A DNA stretch of 64,000 nucleotides from contig CAKZJE010000109.1 of assembly GCA_936941155.1 (NCBI GenBank), positions 56,751-120,750 on the forward strand, in the 5' to 3' direction. The notes under the pieces are model-generated. The model saw only the letters and a list, made by a program, of their open reading frames with translations. It searched no databases and was not told where the DNA came from. Position 1 is the first letter of the stretch; every line of letters begins with the position of its first letter. The translations under genes were made by a program, and so were the position numbers. This DNA comes from an uncultured Methylomonas sp. Its GTDB lineage: Bacteria; Pseudomonadota; Gammaproteobacteria; Methylococcales; Methylomonadaceae. This document shows positions 36,847 through 46,657 of the stretch, in pieces.

Positions 36847-38166
36847 CTAAAACTCTGATTCAAAAACCTCAGTTTCCGTTTCCTCTGCTTCAATCAAATG
36901 CAGCTCCGCGCCATAACCCAGCACTTCGCGAAAAATCTGATACAGCGCGGCTAAATCCATTTCACCAACCTGCGGCGACAAACTTTCCCAAGCTTTCTGA
37001 ATTTCGATGGCTTCCTCTGCTGTCAAATGCCCTTTGGCAACCACTTCTTTATACGCATTTTCAATGGTTTGCTGATCGGAAGTATGCGGCAGCGACATTA
37101 AATTTTTTAAATCCTCCAAGCGACCGCTAAACATTTCAATGGAAACATTTTGCGGTAATTGCCGACCGAGTTCCGCCATTAAGCCGGTTAATTTCTTAGT
37201 GACAGGCGATTCTCTTAACTGCTGTTCAGCTTGCGCATTTAACGCTTTCACTTCTTGCTCATAGACTGATTTTACACAAGCAATCAACCCTTCATTGTCG
37301 TTAAGAATTTTTTTCACAATTTGATCTAACAATCTTCTTTTGACTTGATTAGTGGCATCTTTTTTTGATAGCTCAATCAATTCCTGCTCAATTTTGGGCG
37401 ATACATTTAACGGCGCGATGACATTTTTTTCAATTTTCGCCAGTTCGCGGAGCTTGTTTTTTAAGGAATTTTCACTGCGGATGCTCAGGCAATCAAACAT
37501 TACCGCCACAATTTCATCCACTTGTTGCGATTTAGCCAGAATATAACTTTCAAACAATTGACAGCCTATCGCTTGTAAAAATTGTTTTAGTTCTGCGCTA
37601 CTTAAAAACGCATCTAAATTTTGCCGAGCATTGGCAGCAACTAAATCAGGCACAGCGGCTGAACCTAAAGCCAGCGCAAGCAGTTCTTTTTCCGCTTCTC
37701 CGGTTTTGCCAGCGGCTTTTTCCCTGATGTAGCAAACCAGTGCGCCTAACACTTGCTGATCTTGTTGTTCTGAGGAAAACAGCACTGTTCCCGTTGCCGC
37801 TTTTGCGCCGTCTATTTCCGCTAAAGCCGCATCTACCACTGCATAAGTGTCACTTTTGCCTGAAAATCGGACATACAGCACAATGTTTTGCGCGTTGTCT
37901 TTATCATTATTGATGATGACGCTGACTGGAACTTCTTTCAATCTATCAATCAAAAATTCCAGAGGATTGGCTGAGGAAGGTAAATGCGCTCCCGCCAGCG
38001 CGTTTTTTGTGCTGCGTAAATGTTTAGAATATCGGGCTGATTCTGTGCCGGGATAGAGGTTGATTCTCGCGACAGGTGAACCGCCGCCGCCCGCTGGAGC
38101 TGCCTTATTTTGTTGATTGACATTTAAACCTAGCAAATCCCATCTTACTGTTTTACCCATAAGCAT
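36847..38166 (-). CDS. Hypothetical protein, 439 residues
   Basis: No family is recognised. The start at 38166 has AGGAG 9-10 bases upstream. The N-terminus holds a flexible AAPAGGGGSPVAR stretch, then a mixed alpha/beta part (VPVSVIINNDKDNAQNIVLYVRFSG). From residue ~200 it is largely helical with coiled-coil-like segments, and it ends in a very acidic tail (EAEETETEVFESEF). There is no signal peptide or membrane helix. It stands alone between the accessory island and the fatty acid cluster and is flanked by two similar dyad motifs, so it may be singly regulated. Confidence 0.7.
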   Translation of the reverse strand: MLMGKTVRWDLLGLNVNQQNKAAPAGGGGSPVARINLYPGTESARYSKHLRSTKNALAGAHLPSSANPLEFLIDRLKEVPVSVIINNDKDNAQNIVLYVRFSGKSDTYAVVDAALAEIDGAKAATGTVLFSSEQQDQQVLGALVCYIREKAAGKTGEAEKELLALALGSAAVPDLVAANARQNLDAFLSSAELKQFLQAIGCQLFESYILAKSQQVDEIVAVMFDCLSIRSENSLKNKLRELAKIEKNVIAPLNVSPKIEQELIELSKKDATNQVKRRLLDQIVKKILNDNEGLIACVKSVYEQEVKALNAQAEQQLRESPVTKKLTGLMAELGRQLPQNVSIEMFSGRLEDLKNLMSLPHTSDQQTIENAYKEVVAKGHLTAEEAIEIQKAWESLSPQVGEMDLAALYQIFREVLGYGAELHLIEAEETETEVFESEF

Positions 38167-38364
38167 TTTGATTTATCTCCTGACTAAACTAAATTTTTAT
38201 CTTATTGAATACACGCTAAGCTAGCATAGTTCGCGTTCTGTTTTTCACACCATACCGTTATTAGTGGGTTTTTACCACTAAATTTGCTGTTAAAAAAAGC
38301 TTAAAAGATTTTTTTGTGATGAGCGCGTTTTATTGCCTGCGTTAAGATTTGATTGAAATTTTTA

Positions 38365-38384
38365 CAAGATGACCGGTCGTCTTG
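38365..38384. promoter_or_regulatory. Dyad motif, upstream copy (possible TetR-type operator)
   Basis: CAAGATGACCGGTCGTCTTG is a 20-base near-perfect palindrome with one mismatched pair, ~200 bases before the start of the gene at 36847-38166. Palindromes centred on GACCGGTC are common TetR-family operators, but no regulator gene is adjacent. Confidence 0.4.
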
Positions 38385-38470
38385 AAAACTTTTGCTCTAA
38401 GTTGCATTTTATAGTCGCAGCTTAAAAGGATGAAAAAGCGATCAGTTGTAAATCACTATTCTTTAAAAAC

Positions 38471-38510
38471 AAAAACGCCATCAAACTTTAGCAGTGTGAT
38501 GGCGTTTTTT
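38471..38510 (-). terminator. Bidirectional terminator after the Uma2 gene
   Basis: A 13-bp perfect stem (AAAAACGCCATCA / TGATGGCGTTTTT) with T-tracts in either direction, 18 bases past the Uma2 stop. It probably ends the fab-Uma2 transcription unit. Confidence 0.85.
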
Positions 38511-38527
38511 TCAATCAAAGAACTGTT

Positions 38528-38992
38528 TTATTCTTCCGTGCTTTCAAAAATTTTCTTAAAATCAATGCAAATTCCATCTATTTCAACAGAACTATTGTAA
38601 ACAAGAGTATTTTCTTTATCTTTTTCAGTCACAAAAATGGTTCGTGTATAAGGCTCTAAGCTCAATACTGTTTTAATTCCTGCATCCGCTAATTTTTTAG
38701 CTTTTTGCAAAATAGTTTGAATATTTTGCGAAGAAGAGATGATTTCTATTGCCATGAGCGGTAGTTTGTCATAGCGAGTCACATCATTAAAAAAATTCGG
38801 GTGAATTTGCTTAACGGGATAAACGCAAATATCAGGGGTTAATCCATTATCAATATCAAGCGTTAATTCTGTCAGCGGCAACAACTCTGCATGTTGCAAA
38901 AGCTGTTTGATAATTTGTGTGCACAAATAGCTATGATTTAAGGATGGCATTTTTTCCTGACTTTTTGTTTCTTCAAATACCAAATCAAGCAT
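38528..38992 (-). CDS. Uma2 family endonuclease-like protein
   Basis: The 154-residue protein has the Uma2/DUF820 restriction-endonuclease-like core: Asp in LTPDICVYP, Glu in LMAIEIISSSQ and Lys in TILQKAKKLADAGIKTVLSLEP. This family is multiplied in cyanobacteria and some large sulfur bacteria, with no settled role. It lies 18 bases after fabF on the same strand, so it probably reads through from the fatty acid operon, although it has nothing to do with lipid synthesis. Confidence 0.8.
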   Translation of the reverse strand: MLDLVFEETKSQEKMPSLNHSYLCTQIIKQLLQHAELLPLTELTLDIDNGLTPDICVYPVKQIHPNFFNDVTRYDKLPLMAIEIISSSQNIQTILQKAKKLADAGIKTVLSLEPYTRTIFVTEKDKENTLVYNSSVEIDGICIDFKKIFESTEE

Positions 38993-39010
38993 CTTTCTTT
39001 CCTCTTTAAA

Positions 39011-40255
39011 TTAAGAGAAACGCTTAAAAATCAACGTACCGTTTGTGCCACCAAAACCGAAAGAGTTGGAAACAGCAACGTCTATTCTCATCTCTCTTGC
39101 AGTATTGGGAACATAATCAAGATCACATTCAGGGTCTTGATTATCTAAATTGATTGTAGGTGGTGCAATTTGGTGTTTCAAACTTAACGCGCTGAATACC
39201 GCTTCAATACCACCTGCTGCACCGAGTAAATGTCCAATCATAGATTTGGTTGAACTCACCGCAACTTTATACGCATGATCGCCTAAAGCAGCTTTCATGG
39301 CTTGGGTTTCGCCTAAATCACCGGCTGGTGTTGAAGTGCCATGTGCATTGATGTAATCCACATCTTCAGGATTTAATTTGGCATCGCGTAAGGCATTGCG
39401 CATACAACGTGCCGCGCCTTCGCCTCCGACAGAGGGTGTGGTCATGTGATAAGCGTCACCGCTCATGCCAAAGCCTACTAATTCAGCGTAAATTTTCGCA
39501 CCGCGTGCTTTCGCGTGTTCTAATTCTTCCAGAACTACTACGCCTGCTCCATCACTTAATACGAAACCATCACGATCTTTATCCCAAGGACGACTTGCCG
39601 CTTGTGGATTGTCATTGCGACGTGATAAGGCTTTTGCAGAAGCAAATCCGCCCATTGCAGTAGGAGATGTTGTGCAACGCTCTGCGCCGCCTGCAATCAT
39701 TACATCTGCATCGCCGTATTTAATCAATCTTGCTGCATCACCGATATTATGTGTACCTGTTGCACACGCAGTAACAATCGCGTAATTCGGACCTTTTAAG
39801 CCATATTTAATGGAAAGGTTGCCAGAAATCATGTTGATAATGTTTCCGGGTACAAAAAATGGTGAAATTTTACGCGGACCACCTGCTTTATAGGTTGCGT
39901 AGCATTCTTCTATGCCTGTAATACCACCAATGCCTGCGCCGATGGCGACACCGATGCGTTCTGCATTTTCTTCAGTCACTTCAATGCCGGAATCTTCAAA
40001 CGCTTGACAACCCGCAGCAATGCCATAGTGGATAAAACCGTCCATGCGTCTTGCATCTTTCTCGGGAATATATTGGCTGATGTCAAAGTTTCTAATCACA
40101 CCGCCAAACGTTGTTGCAAACGGTGAAATATCAAAAGACTCAATCGCACTAATGCCGCTTCTACCATTGATAATACCGTCCCAAGTTTCTGAGACTGTGT
40201 TAGCTAAAGGCGTAACTGCGCCCAATCCAGTTATAACAACTCGACGTGTACTCAA
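39011..40255 (-). CDS. fabF: 3-oxoacyl-ACP synthase II (beta-ketoacyl-ACP synthase II)
   Basis: Elongates acyl-ACP chains by condensation with malonyl-ACP. The 414-residue protein has the Cys-His-His triad: the Cys in [16 protein letters not shown], and His residues in [11 protein letters not shown] and [15 protein letters not shown], with the Gly-rich end [10 protein letters not shown]. The start is the TTG at 40255 ([11 protein letters not shown]). It aligns with the family start and has AAGG ~9 bases upstream, whereas the nearby ATG is followed by an immediate stop. It follows acpP, with a hairpin between them. Confidence 0.97.
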   Translation of the reverse strand: MSTRRVVITGLGAVTPLANTVSETWDGIINGRSGISAIESFDISPFATTFGGVIRNFDISQYIPEKDARRMDGFIHYGIAAGCQAFEDSGIEVTEENAERIGVAIGAGIGGITGIEECYATYKAGGPRKISPFFVPGNIINMISGNLSIKYGLKGPNYAIVTACATGTHNIGDAARLIKYGDADVMIAGGAERCTTSPTAMGGFASAKALSRRNDNPQAASRPWDKDRDGFVLSDGAGVVVLEELEHAKARGAKIYAELVGFGMSGDAYHMTTPSVGGEGAARCMRNALRDAKLNPEDVDYINAHGTSTPAGDLGETQAMKAALGDHAYKVAVSSTKSMIGHLLGAAGGIEAVFSALSLKHQIAPPTINLDNQDPECDLDYVPNTAREMRIDVAVSNSFGFGGTNGTLIFKRFS

Positions 40256-40305
40256 AGCATTTACCTTAGAAATGAAAGAAAAAAGGAGGGAGGGAATATG
40301 TAAGT

Positions 40306-40328
40306 CAGTGGGTGAAAAACACCCACTG
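40306..40328 (-). other. Intercistronic hairpin between acpP and fabF
   Basis: A perfect 9-bp stem (CAGTGGGTG / CACCCACTG) with a 5-base loop, 15 bases after acpP. It has no T-tract. Such structures often protect the abundant acpP message or reduce read-through into fabF. Confidence 0.65.
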
Positions 40329-40343
40329 CTTTTAAAAGCAATT

Positions 40344-40583
40344 TTAGCTGTTGCTAATGTTTGCTTCTATATAATCAATGGCTAACTGAACTGTGGTAAT
40401 TTTTTCAGCGTCTTCATCTGGAATTTCGCATTCAAACTCTTCTTCAAGAGCCATGACCAATTCAACGGTATCTAAAGAATCAGCACCAAGATCATCTACG
40501 AATGAAGCATCGTTTGCGATGTCTTCCTTTACACCTAATTGCTCTGCGACAATCTTTTTTACTTGCTCTTCAACATTACTCAT
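40344..40583 (-). CDS. acpP: Acyl carrier protein
   Basis: Carries growing acyl chains on a 4'-phosphopantetheine attached to the Ser of [18 protein letters not shown]. The acidic 79-residue protein is of standard length. I take the ATG at 40583 ([17 protein letters not shown]), with GGGGAA upstream, rather than the in-frame ATG 15 bases earlier, which overlaps that ribosome site. It is placed as usual between fabG and fabF. Confidence 0.97.
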   Translation of the reverse strand: MSNVEEQVKKIVAEQLGVKEDIANDASFVDDLGADSLDTVELVMALEEEFECEIPDEDAEKITTVQLAIDYIEANISNS

Positions 40584-40722
40584 TATATTTTTCCCCAAAC
40601 AATGTAAGCGGCAGCTTTTAGGCTGTACTTACGACAGTTTTATAGTTAATCTTAAGAAATCCCGCCATTGGCTATCCAGACGGCGGGCGAATTATACTTG
40701 ATATTGCAACAAAGTCACAATA

Positions 40723-41451
40723 TTAAGCCATAAACATACCACCGTTTACATGGAGTGTTTCACCAGTGATATATGCTGCGCCTTCAGAAGCTAAAAAAGA
40801 AACTGCATGAGCAATTTCTTGTGCTTGACCTAAACGCCCTAACGCAATAGAGCCTAACAACGCATTTTTATGTTCATCGCTAAGTTCGCGTGTCATGTCG
40901 GTGTCAATAAAGCCGGGTGCTACTGTATTGACCGTAATATTGCGAGAACCTACCTCTTTTGCCAGCGATTTAGAAAAGCCTATCATGCCAGCTTTTGCTG
41001 CTGCGTAATTAGTTTGTCCGCCATTACCTGTTGCGCCAACGACAGAGCCAATATTAATAATGCGTCCACCTTTAGCTTTCATCATGCCGCGAATAACCGC
41101 TTTGCTCATCCGAAAAATAGAGGTTAAATTCGTGTTGATAATTTCATCCCACGCCTCATCTTTCATGCGCATTAACAGATCATCACGCGTAATGCCTGCG
41201 TTATTGACTAATACAACTGGCGTACCAAACTCATCATTAATGGTTTTTAACACATCAGTGATAGAGTCAGCATCTGCTACATTCATCGTTAAACCTTTAC
41301 CATTGTCTGCCAAATAGCTGGAAATCGCTTCAGCTCCAGTAGCAGATGTTGCTGTTCCTATTACAAAGAAGCCGTCAGATGCCAATCGCTCAGCAATTGC
41401 TTTGCCAATGCCTCGACTAGCTCCAGTAACCAGTGCTATTTTTTTATCCAT
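40723..41451 (-). CDS. fabG: 3-oxoacyl-ACP reductase
   Basis: NADPH-dependent reduction of 3-ketoacyl-ACP in each elongation cycle. The 242-residue short-chain dehydrogenase has TGASRGIGKAIAERL (cofactor loop), NNAGITRDDLLMRM, the catalytic Ser in IINIGSVVGATGN and Tyr-Xaa3-Lys in NYAAAKAGM. It overlaps the end of fabD by 8 bases, showing translational coupling in the cluster. Confidence 0.97.
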   Translation of the reverse strand: MDKKIALVTGASRGIGKAIAERLASDGFFVIGTATSATGAEAISSYLADNGKGLTMNVADADSITDVLKTINDEFGTPVVLVNNAGITRDDLLMRMKDEAWDEIINTNLTSIFRMSKAVIRGMMKAKGGRIINIGSVVGATGNGGQTNYAAAKAGMIGFSKSLAKEVGSRNITVNTVAPGFIDTDMTRELSDEHKNALLGSIALGRLGQAQEIAHAVSFLASEGAAYITGETLHVNGGMFMA

Positions 41452-42394
41452 TTAAGTGCTCCAACACATTATCTAAAGTTTCTGGATCGTACATGGTCAG
41501 ATGTGTCGCGCTTCTGACGATACGTTTATTCAAGCCCATTAATACTTTTCCAGGCCCTACTTCAACAAAAGTTGTCACACCTTGATCGTGCATAAAGCGA
41601 ATACTATCAACCCAGCGTACTGGTTTAAATAATTGCTCTCTTAAAGCATTCCGAATCACTTCGACAGCACTATGCGATGCCACGTCTACATTGTGAATCA
41701 AGGTTAAATTTGGCATGGCAATCGCGATTTTTTGCAGTTCCAAATTGAGTTTTTCTGCTGCTGATTCCATCAATTCGCAATGAGATGGCACGCTAACAGG
41801 CAGTTTTACCACTAATTTCGCTCCCGCTTCTTTCGCAGCTAGCATTGCTCTTTCGACTGCGGCAACATGTCCAGCAATTACAACCTGACCTGGGGCGTTA
41901 AAATTGACGGCTGAAACCACTTCTGATTCTGCGACGCTAGCACAAACACTAACGACTTGATGATCCTCTAAACCAACAACCGCAGCCATTGCACCAATCC
42001 CAGCTGGCACAGCTTCCTGCATTAAGCGACCACGTTGTGCAACTAATTTAATTGCATCGGTAAAACCAAGTGCTCCTGAACAAACTAAGGCAGTATATTC
42101 GCCTAAGCTATGCCCTGCCATCCATGCGGGTCTAACATCCGAAATATCACGCCATACTTGCCACATTGCCACGCCAGCAGCCAACATAGCCGGTTGAGTA
42201 TTATGCGTTTCATTTAAAGCTTCCGCAGAACCATTTTCTACTAAATCCCATAAATCAAAGCCTAAAGCATCTGAGGCTTCTGCAAACGTTTGTTTTACCT
42301 GAGGATAGTTTGTGCTTAACTTAGACATCATTCCCACTGCTTGAGAACCTTGTCCTGGAAACACAAACGCTAAATTGTAACGTTGATCGCTCAT
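41444..42394 (-). CDS. fabD: Malonyl-CoA:ACP transacylase
   Basis: Transfers malonyl from CoA to ACP. The 316-residue protein has the nucleophile motif GHSLGEYTAL, FVFPGQGSQAVGM near the start, the Gln of the oxyanion hole in that motif, and the His in VPSHCELM. It lies between fabH and fabG in canonical order. Confidence 0.97.
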   Translation of the reverse strand: MSDQRYNLAFVFPGQGSQAVGMMSKLSTNYPQVKQTFAEASDALGFDLWDLVENGSAEALNETHNTQPAMLAAGVAMWQVWRDISDVRPAWMAGHSLGEYTALVCSGALGFTDAIKLVAQRGRLMQEAVPAGIGAMAAVVGLEDHQVVSVCASVAESEVVSAVNFNAPGQVVIAGHVAAVERAMLAAKEAGAKLVVKLPVSVPSHCELMESAAEKLNLELQKIAIAMPNLTLIHNVDVASHSAVEVIRNALREQLFKPVRWVDSIRFMHDQGVTTFVEVGPGKVLMGLNKRIVRSATHLTMYDPETLDNVLEHLNG

Positions 42395-42407
42395 TATTTT
42401 TATTCTC

Positions 42408-43376
42408 TTAATATCTAATTAACGCAGAACCCCAAGTAAACCCAGCTCCAAACGCTTCTAGCAATACGATTTGCCCACGTTGAATTCGTCCATCTCGCAC
42501 TGCTTCATTAAAAGCTAATAACACAGACGCAGATGAAGTATTACCTTGCGTTTCTAAAGTGACGACGACTTGTTCCATTGGCATTTTTAATTTTTTTGCC
42601 GTTGCAGAAATAATTCTGATGTTAGCTTGATGCGGAACAAGCCAATCAATATCAGCTTTATCCATATTATTGGCTTCTAATGTTTCGTCTACAATCCGAC
42701 CTAAAGTATTGACTGCGACTTTGAATACTTCATTGCCACGCATTGTGATAAAGCCCGGCTCATCTTTATTGGCATCTGTTGCCACTTGTGGATTCGGGCA
42801 GTAAAGCAAATCTTCGTATTCACCATCTGACTGGATATGAGTCGATAAAATTCCTGCTTCAGTTGCAGCTTCAAGCAAGACAGCTCCAGCACCATCACCA
42901 AATAAAATACAGGTTCCTCTGTCTGTCCAGTCGATTAAACGTGAACAAATTTCACTACCTACGACTAAAACTTTTTTTGCCGTTCCTGATTTAATATATT
43001 GATCTGCAATGCTTAAACCAAAAATCGAACCTGAACAGGCGGCTTGAATATCAAACGCTACACAGTTTTTAATTCCTAACCGATGCTGTAAAAGACAAGC
43101 GGTGCTAGGGTAAACGCGATCAGGACTGCCAGTGGCAACAATAATTAAATCAATTTCATCGGCTGTAATTTGGGCTGCTGCTATCGCTTGACGTGCGGCA
43201 ACTTCAGCCATGCTTGCAGAAGATTCGTGAGGTGCTGCAATGTGTCGACTTTTAATCCCTGTGCGTTCGACAATCCAACTATCTGAGGTATCAACACGTT
43301 GTGAAATATCATTGTTAGTGCGCACTTCTTCCGGCAAATAGCCGCCAGTACCTATCACTCTTGCGTAACGACTCAT
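42408..43376 (-). CDS. fabH: 3-oxoacyl-ACP synthase III
   Basis: Starts fatty acid synthesis by condensing acetyl-CoA with malonyl-ACP. The 322-residue protein has the catalytic Cys in [14 protein letters not shown], His in VPHQANIRI and Asn in [12 protein letters not shown], and the start [13 protein letters not shown]. Its ATG shares one base with the plsX stop codon. Confidence 0.97.
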   Translation of the reverse strand: MSRYARVIGTGGYLPEEVRTNNDISQRVDTSDSWIVERTGIKSRHIAAPHESSASMAEVAARQAIAAAQITADEIDLIIVATGSPDRVYPSTACLLQHRLGIKNCVAFDIQAACSGSIFGLSIADQYIKSGTAKKVLVVGSEICSRLIDWTDRGTCILFGDGAGAVLLEAATEAGILSTHIQSDGEYEDLLYCPNPQVATDANKDEPGFITMRGNEVFKVAVNTLGRIVDETLEANNMDKADIDWLVPHQANIRIISATAKKLKMPMEQVVVTLETQGNTSSASVLLAFNEAVRDGRIQRGQIVLLEAFGAGFTWGSALIRY

Positions 43377-44401
43377 TAATTCTCCCTGTTTGCTAAAGTA
43401 GTTTCTATTTTTTCACTGACTTTACGAATTACGTCTTGAGATATTTCAACTTCTGCCAGTTGAATTGCCGTTTTAAACGCCAACATATCCGCTCCGCCAT
43501 GACTTTTAATCACCAGTCCGCGCAGTCCAAGAAAACTTGCACCATTATAAAGACGTGGATCAAGGCGTTGTTTGATTGATTTTAAGACCGGATACGCTAA
43601 AACAGCGGCTAATTTTGTAAAAATATTTTTTCCAAAAGATTCTTTTAGCACTGAAGTAAACATTTTCGCCGCGCCTTCAATGGTTTTCAGAGCAACGTTT
43701 CCGACAAAACCATCTGTGACAATTAAATCAACTTTAATATGTCCTGCATTTAACGAATTGCCTTCGACATAACCGATATAATTTAAGCCGGATTCCTTCA
43801 ACAATTGCGCCGCTGCTTTAACCTGCTCATTGCCTTTAACTTCTTCTTCGCCAATATTCAACAAACCGACGCTAGGGTTTTCAATGTTTTCGACCGCTTT
43901 GACCAGTTCTGAACCCATAATGGCAAATTGCAATAAATGTTCAGCAGTGCAATCAACATTCGCACCTAAATCAAGCACATGCGTGTGTCCGTAAATGGAG
44001 GGCAATGTAGAAATAATCGCAGGTCTGTCAACACCCGGAATCATTTTCAACACAAACCGCGCTGTTGCCATCAGTGCACCGGTATTGCCGGCACTCACGC
44101 AAGCATCAGCACGCCCGTCTTTGACTAAATTAATAGCCACGCGCATCGAGGAGTCTTTTTTATTTTTTAAGGCTTTAGAAGGGGAATCATCCATTTCCAC
44201 CCGTTCAGAGGCATGAACAATGCTGAGTCTTCCTTGAAAATCAGTTAATGCTTGAGAGAGTGCTTCTTTTAGAATCACTTCATCGCCAACTAAGATAAGA
44301 TTTAAGTCTGGATTTGCCTTTAAGCACTCCAGCGATGCAGGAATGGTAACTGAAGGGCCAAAGTCCCCGCCCATTGCATCAATTGAAATTGTTGAACTCA
44401 C
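43376..44401 (-). CDS. plsX: Phosphate acyltransferase PlsX
   Basis: Makes acyl-phosphate from acyl-ACP for phospholipid synthesis. I take the GTG at 44401 ([20 protein letters not shown]) as start. This gives 341 residues, the normal length, while a longer frame to 44476 adds a 25-residue extension not found in the family. GGAG lies ~12 bases before this GTG. Family features include [37 protein letters not shown] and the C-terminal [12 protein letters not shown]. It sits between rpmF and fabH. Confidence 0.95.
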   Translation of the reverse strand: MSSTISIDAMGGDFGPSVTIPASLECLKANPDLNLILVGDEVILKEALSQALTDFQGRLSIVHASERVEMDDSPSKALKNKKDSSMRVAINLVKDGRADACVSAGNTGALMATARFVLKMIPGVDRPAIISTLPSIYGHTHVLDLGANVDCTAEHLLQFAIMGSELVKAVENIENPSVGLLNIGEEEVKGNEQVKAAAQLLKESGLNYIGYVEGNSLNAGHIKVDLIVTDGFVGNVALKTIEGAAKMFTSVLKESFGKNIFTKLAAVLAYPVLKSIKQRLDPRLYNGASFLGLRGLVIKSHGGADMLAFKTAIQLAEVEISQDVIRKVSEKIETTLANREN

Positions 44402-44561
44402 GTTTAGAAATAACTCCGGAAGGAAGAAGAGCCGGATTAACGAGTAGGTGTAGCGAAATTTTTTGCACAAAACCAAATAAATTCAAAACTACACCGACGA
44501 AAATATTTAGTTCAACAAATACTTTTTACTCGTACAGCTTTTTAGAACAGGGAAGAACAAA

Positions 44562-44741
44562 TTAATCGTTGTCGTTAGCAACAATTTGACGACCTTTGAA
44601 AAAACCGTCTGGGGTAACGTGATGACGCAAATGAGTTTCACCAGTCATCGGGTCTTGCGATAAAGTTCTTGCAGTTAACGCATCGTGTGAACGACGTTGA
44701 CCACGTCTTGAACGGGTTACTCTACTCTTTTGTACAGCCAT
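44562..44741 (-). CDS. rpmF: 50S ribosomal protein L32
   Basis: The 59-residue basic protein begins [20 protein letters not shown] and contains [26 protein letters not shown], the bacterial L32 sequence without the zinc cysteines. It starts 2 bases after yceD and lies upstream of plsX, the conserved yceD-rpmF-plsX order. Confidence 0.98.
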   Translation of the reverse strand: MAVQKSRVTRSRRGQRRSHDALTARTLSQDPMTGETHLRHHVTPDGFFKGRQIVANDND

Positions 44742-44743
44742 TA

Positions 44744-45271
44744 TTAATCTCCAATATTTTTGAGTTTAGCTAAAACGGAAAACGGGTTATTAGATTGTGA
44801 TTGCTGCACATTATTGGCAGCAGGTTTAATCTCTTCAGTGCTATGTTTGTAAGGTTTACATTCTTCTGCGTGTCGAGGAAAGTCTGGTAAAACCAATAAC
44901 AACTCATCTTCCACCAATTCATGCAGAGGGATTTTTTCATCCTCAATCATTAACGGTTCGTATTCACCGGATAAGCGTTCTGCTTGCTCCATGGACTTTA
45001 CTACCGCAAGATTCACCTGAATATCGACTGGCAAAACCAGTGCTTCTAAACAAGTTCTGCATTCTAAATCTAAGTTAGCACGAATAGTTCCGCGCACCAC
45101 AGATAAGCGACCTTCTTTGCTAAATGATAAGTCTATCTCAACCTGACCATTGTTATGCAACAATACGTCAGCCAAGCGACTTAGCTTAGTTAAAGGTATT
45201 TGACCCTGCAAAGTTCTTTGCTTGTCAGCAAAAGAGATGGGGTCGATAAGGTGAGGCAATCTATCTAACAT
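44744..45271 (-). CDS. yceD: YceD family protein (DUF177, 23S rRNA accumulation)
   Basis: The 175-residue protein has the DUF177 Cys pair motif [15 protein letters not shown] and an acidic C-terminal half ([21 protein letters not shown]). In E. coli YceD is linked to 23S rRNA accumulation. It directly precedes rpmF, its usual partner, and heads the fatty acid/phospholipid cluster here. Confidence 0.93.
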   Translation of the reverse strand: MLDRLPHLIDPISFADKQRTLQGQIPLTKLSRLADVLLHNNGQVEIDLSFSKEGRLSVVRGTIRANLDLECRTCLEALVLPVDIQVNLAVVKSMEQAERLSGEYEPLMIEDEKIPLHELVEDELLLVLPDFPRHAEECKPYKHSTEEIKPAANNVQQSQSNNPFSVLAKLKNIGD

Positions 45272-45337
45272 AACCGCAGAATGATATAGATTATTGACTG
45301 GCTCGTCAATTCAAAAAACACAAAACAAGCTCTCATT

Positions 45338-46657
45338 TTATCTATCGTGAGATTTAAACTGTTTATCTAATTGACGTAAATAATCTAAACGTTGTTTGAT
45401 TTTAATTTCTAAACCACGTTCAACAGGATGGTAATAACAAGAATCTGCCAATTCTTGAGGAAAATAATTTTCCCCCGCAGCATAAGCATCCGCTTCATTA
45501 TGTGCATAGCGATAATTTTTGCCGTAATCTAAATTTTGCATTAATTTGGTTGGAGCATTGCGTAAATGTAGAGGCACGGACAACGAACCACTGCCTTTTG
45601 CTGCGTGCATCGCTTGATTGTAGGCGGTATAAACGGCATTGCTTTTCGCAGCAATTGAAAGAAAAACAATCGCTTGCGCAATTGCCAATTCGCCTTCCGG
45701 TGAGCCTAGACGTTCATAAATATCACATGCTGCTAAGGTTAAATGCAACGCTCGTGGGTCAGCATTGCCGATATCTTCAGAAGCCATCCGCAGCACTCGT
45801 CTGGCAATATAGCGCGGGTCACAACCGCCATCAATCATTCGACAAAACCAGTACAAAGCCGCATCAGGATTGCTACCGCGCACCGATTTATGCAAAGCGG
45901 AAATTTGGTTATAAAACTCTTCGCCTTGATTATCAAAGCGACGCACTCCACCCGTTAATACTTCATTGGCAATTTGTTCATCAATGCAATCACTGTATTT
46001 AGCTGCTGCCAGCTCTACTGCAATTTCTAATAAATTCAAAAGCCTACGAGCATCACCATCAGCAGCACGAGCAAATTGTTGTTTAATTTCATCACTGATT
46101 TGCAGATTTAACGTCCCTAACCCGCGTTTTTTATCGGTTAAGGCTTGATTTAACACTGCCAGCAAATCCTCTGCACTCAACGCATTTAGCACATACACTC
46201 GCGCACGCGATAACAAGGCATTATTCAACGCAAACGACGGATTTTCAGTGGTTGCGCCAATAAAATACACCGTACCATCTTCCACATGCGGCAAAAAAGC
46301 ATCTTGTTGGGCTTTATTAAAGCGATGCACTTCATCCACAAATAAAATACTGCGTTTTTGCTGTTGTTGCTGCAAAATTTTCGCACTCGCAATCGCTTCG
46401 CGAATCTCTTTGACTCCTGCCAACACCGCAGAAACTGGCATAAAAGCCGCTTCTGAATGCTGAGCAATCATCCGTGCCAGCGTGGTTTTACCTGTGCCAG
46501 GCGGCCCCCAAAAAATCATGGAATGCAGCCGCCCTGAATTTATTGCCTCAAACAGTGGTTTTCCCGCCGTTAAAATATGCTTTTGCCCGTTATAATCGCT
46601 TAATTGCTGTGGGCGCATTCTTTCTGCTAACGGTTGATGGCGGTGCGCATCAATCAT
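45338..46657 (-). CDS. rarA: Replication-associated recombination protein A (RarA/MgsA)
   Basis: AAA+ ATPase acting at stalled replication forks. The 439-residue protein has Walker A GPPGTGKTTLARMIA, Walker B ILFVDEVHRFNKAQQDAF, sensor GATTENPSFALNNALLSRA, and the family C-terminus (LHKSVRGSNPDAALYW, YFPQEL). It overlaps the end of lolA by 4 bases (ATGA), the usual lolA-rarA arrangement of gammaproteobacteria. Confidence 0.96.
   Translation of the reverse strand: MIDAHRHQPLAERMRPQQLSDYNGQKHILTAGKPLFEAINSGRLHSMIFWGPPGTGKTTLARMIAQHSEAAFMPVSAVLAGVKEIREAIASAKILQQQQQKRSILFVDEVHRFNKAQQDAFLPHVEDGTVYFIGATTENPSFALNNALLSRARVYVLNALSAEDLLAVLNQALTDKKRGLGTLNLQISDEIKQQFARAADGDARRLLNLLEIAVELAAAKYSDCIDEQIANEVLTGGVRRFDNQGEEFYNQISALHKSVRGSNPDAALYWFCRMIDGGCDPRYIARRVLRMASEDIGNADPRALHLTLAACDIYERLGSPEGELAIAQAIVFLSIAAKSNAVYTAYNQAMHAAKGSGSLSVPLHLRNAPTKLMQNLDYGKNYRYAHNEADAYAAGENYFPQELADSCYYHPVERGLEIKIKQRLDYLRQLDKQFKSHDR

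Larger units (their letters stand above)
38167..38527. other. Intergenic region upstream of the orphan gene
   Basis: No gene is seen. The AT-rich region contains the dyad motif at 38365-38384 and the terminator at 38471-38510. Given that both neighbouring genes are on the minus strand, the promoter of the 36847-38166 gene should lie here. Confidence 0.5.
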
